Source: JBFHRB01 sp041591915 (GTDB lineage Bacteria > Actinomycetota > Nitriliruptoria > Nitriliruptorales > Nitriliruptoraceae). Taken from it: DNA of 5,477 nt. A program made the position numbers and the translations under genes. The notes beneath the pieces were generated by a model that saw only the letters and a program-made list of their open reading frames with translations, did no database searches and was not told where the DNA came from. Within the stretch, counting starts at the first letter, position 1; every line of letters begins with the position of its first letter. Location of the stretch: NCBI GenBank assembly GCA_041591915.1, contig JBFHRB010000223.1, positions 1-5,477 on the forward strand, given 5' to 3'. This document shows, one piece after another, positions 4,947 through 5,477 of this stretch.

Positions 4947-5438
4947 ATGGCCTACCGCGTCGGTGACACGGTCGTCTACCCACACCACGGCGCAGCCGTC
5001 ATCGAGAAGAAGGAAGAGCGGGTACTCAAGGGGGAGAAGCGGGACTACCTGGTCCTGAGGCTGACGTACGGCGACCTGACGCTGATGGTCCCCGAGGACT
5101 CCTGCGAAGAGGTCGGGATCCGCAACGTCGTCACCAAGAAGGAAGTCGAGCAGGTGCTCGACGTGCTGCGACAGCCAGAACTCAACAAGAACGGCAACTG
5201 GTCGCGCCGGTTCAAGGCCAACTACGAGAAGCTCCGCTCCGGCGACATCTACCAGGTCGCCGAGGTCGTCCGGAACCTCGCCACGCGCGAGGCCGACAAG
5301 GGGCTGTCGGCCGGCGAGAAGCGGATGCTCACCAAGGCCAAGCAGATCCTCCTGTCCGAACTCGCGGTCGCGATCAAGAAGGACGAGGAGAAGGCCGAGG
5401 AGTTGATCCTCAAGACGCTGCACGAGGCGCACGCCTGA
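4947..5438 (+). CDS. carD: CarD-family RNA polymerase-binding transcription regulator
   Basis: CarD binds the RNA polymerase beta subunit and stabilises the open promoter complex, notably at rRNA promoters; in mycobacteria it is essential and involved in stress responses. The product is 163 residues against 162 in M. tuberculosis. The N-terminal RNA-polymerase-interacting (Tudor-like) domain (about 1-55) shows VGDTVVYPHHGAA, KGEKRDYLVLRL and GDLTLMVP. The C-terminal helical domain contains NWSRRFKANYEKL with Trp85, equivalent to the mycobacterial wedge Trp that contacts the upstream edge of the bubble. It also contains VAEVVRNL and the highly conserved LSAGEKRMLTKAKQIL (120-135). ATG 4947 is chosen for GAGGAG 9 bases upstream and for alignment to the family start. 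It appears transcribed from its own promoter; in actinobacteria ispD and ispF often follow, which would lie beyond the window. Confidence 0.96.
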   Translation: MAYRVGDTVVYPHHGAAVIEKKEERVLKGEKRDYLVLRLTYGDLTLMVPEDSCEEVGIRNVVTKKEVEQVLDVLRQPELNKNGNWSRRFKANYEKLRSGDIYQVAEVVRNLATREADKGLSAGEKRMLTKAKQILLSELAVAIKKDEEKAEELILKTLHEAHA

Positions 5439-5477
5439 TCACGCGAGCCGAGGAGCAACGCTCGAGCCCCCGCGCCA
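5439..5477 (+). other. Non-coding tail after carD with an SD-like GAGGAG
   Basis: These 39 bases hold GAGGAG (5450-5455), which resembles the Shine-Dalgarno sequence before carD. No ATG, GTG or TTG follows it before the window ends, so any downstream start codon would lie outside. CGAGC (5444-5448) can pair with GCTCG (5460-5464), but a 5-bp stem with an 11-base loop and no T-run is not a convincing terminator. Confidence 0.3.

Noticed and set aside
4789..5058. Possible upstream ORF in the carD leader starting at ATG 4789
   Set aside because: No Shine-Dalgarno, Arg/Ser-rich translation that runs on into carD in another frame, and no family resemblance.
4734..5432. 232-codon open frame on the - strand opposite carD
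   Set aside because: It mirrors the carD codons almost exactly; CarD is unmistakable on the + strand.

Overview
The window is a GC-rich, tightly packed bacterial chromosome segment with every credible gene on the + strand. Four things point to a high-GC actinobacterium, perhaps from a deep-branching lineage. These are the gene content (ClpC C-terminus, MutY, DisA, CarD), a CarD very close in length and motifs to the mycobacterial protein, GTG/TTG starts, and TAnnnT-type -10 boxes including one in a leaderless position. From memory, the same genes (clpC, mutY, disA, carD) lie in one chromosomal neighbourhood in Mycobacterium. The lineage below phylum is an inference and cannot be settled from this window.

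Layout. Positions 1-192 hold the last 63 codons of a ClpC-type AAA+ unfoldase. A very strong hairpin (204-240) follows and abuts the TTG start of the next gene. Two adjacent paralogues of the YbjQ/UPF0145 (DUF74) family come next (241-696 and 705-1181): one soluble with a Pro/Ala-rich tail, the other carrying an N-terminal membrane segment. A PrsW-like intramembrane metalloprotease (1210-1986) follows with a leaderless-type promoter, and its stop overlaps the start of mutY (1979-2872). A small SRPBCC-fold gene (2944-3408) has its own ribosome binding site and a possible promoter. After a 184-base gap comes disA, the c-di-AMP synthase (3593-4660). A GC-rich hairpin terminator, a near-consensus promoter with a 17-base spacer and a roughly 170-base leader with a foldable element precede carD (4947-5438). 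The last 39 bases hold only a Shine-Dalgarno-like GAGGAG.

Functionally most of this is a conserved stress and genome-maintenance neighbourhood: protein quality control (ClpC), oxidised-base repair (MutY), DNA-integrity-linked c-di-AMP signalling (DisA) and global control of transcription initiation (CarD). radA, often next to disA, is absent from the sequenced interval on either side of it. The least explained part is the YbjQ-YbjQ-PrsW cassette between clpC and mutY, which could be a small membrane-associated module. That idea rests on adjacency and predicted topology only. I found no CRISPR array, tRNA, rRNA, insertion sequence or attachment site.
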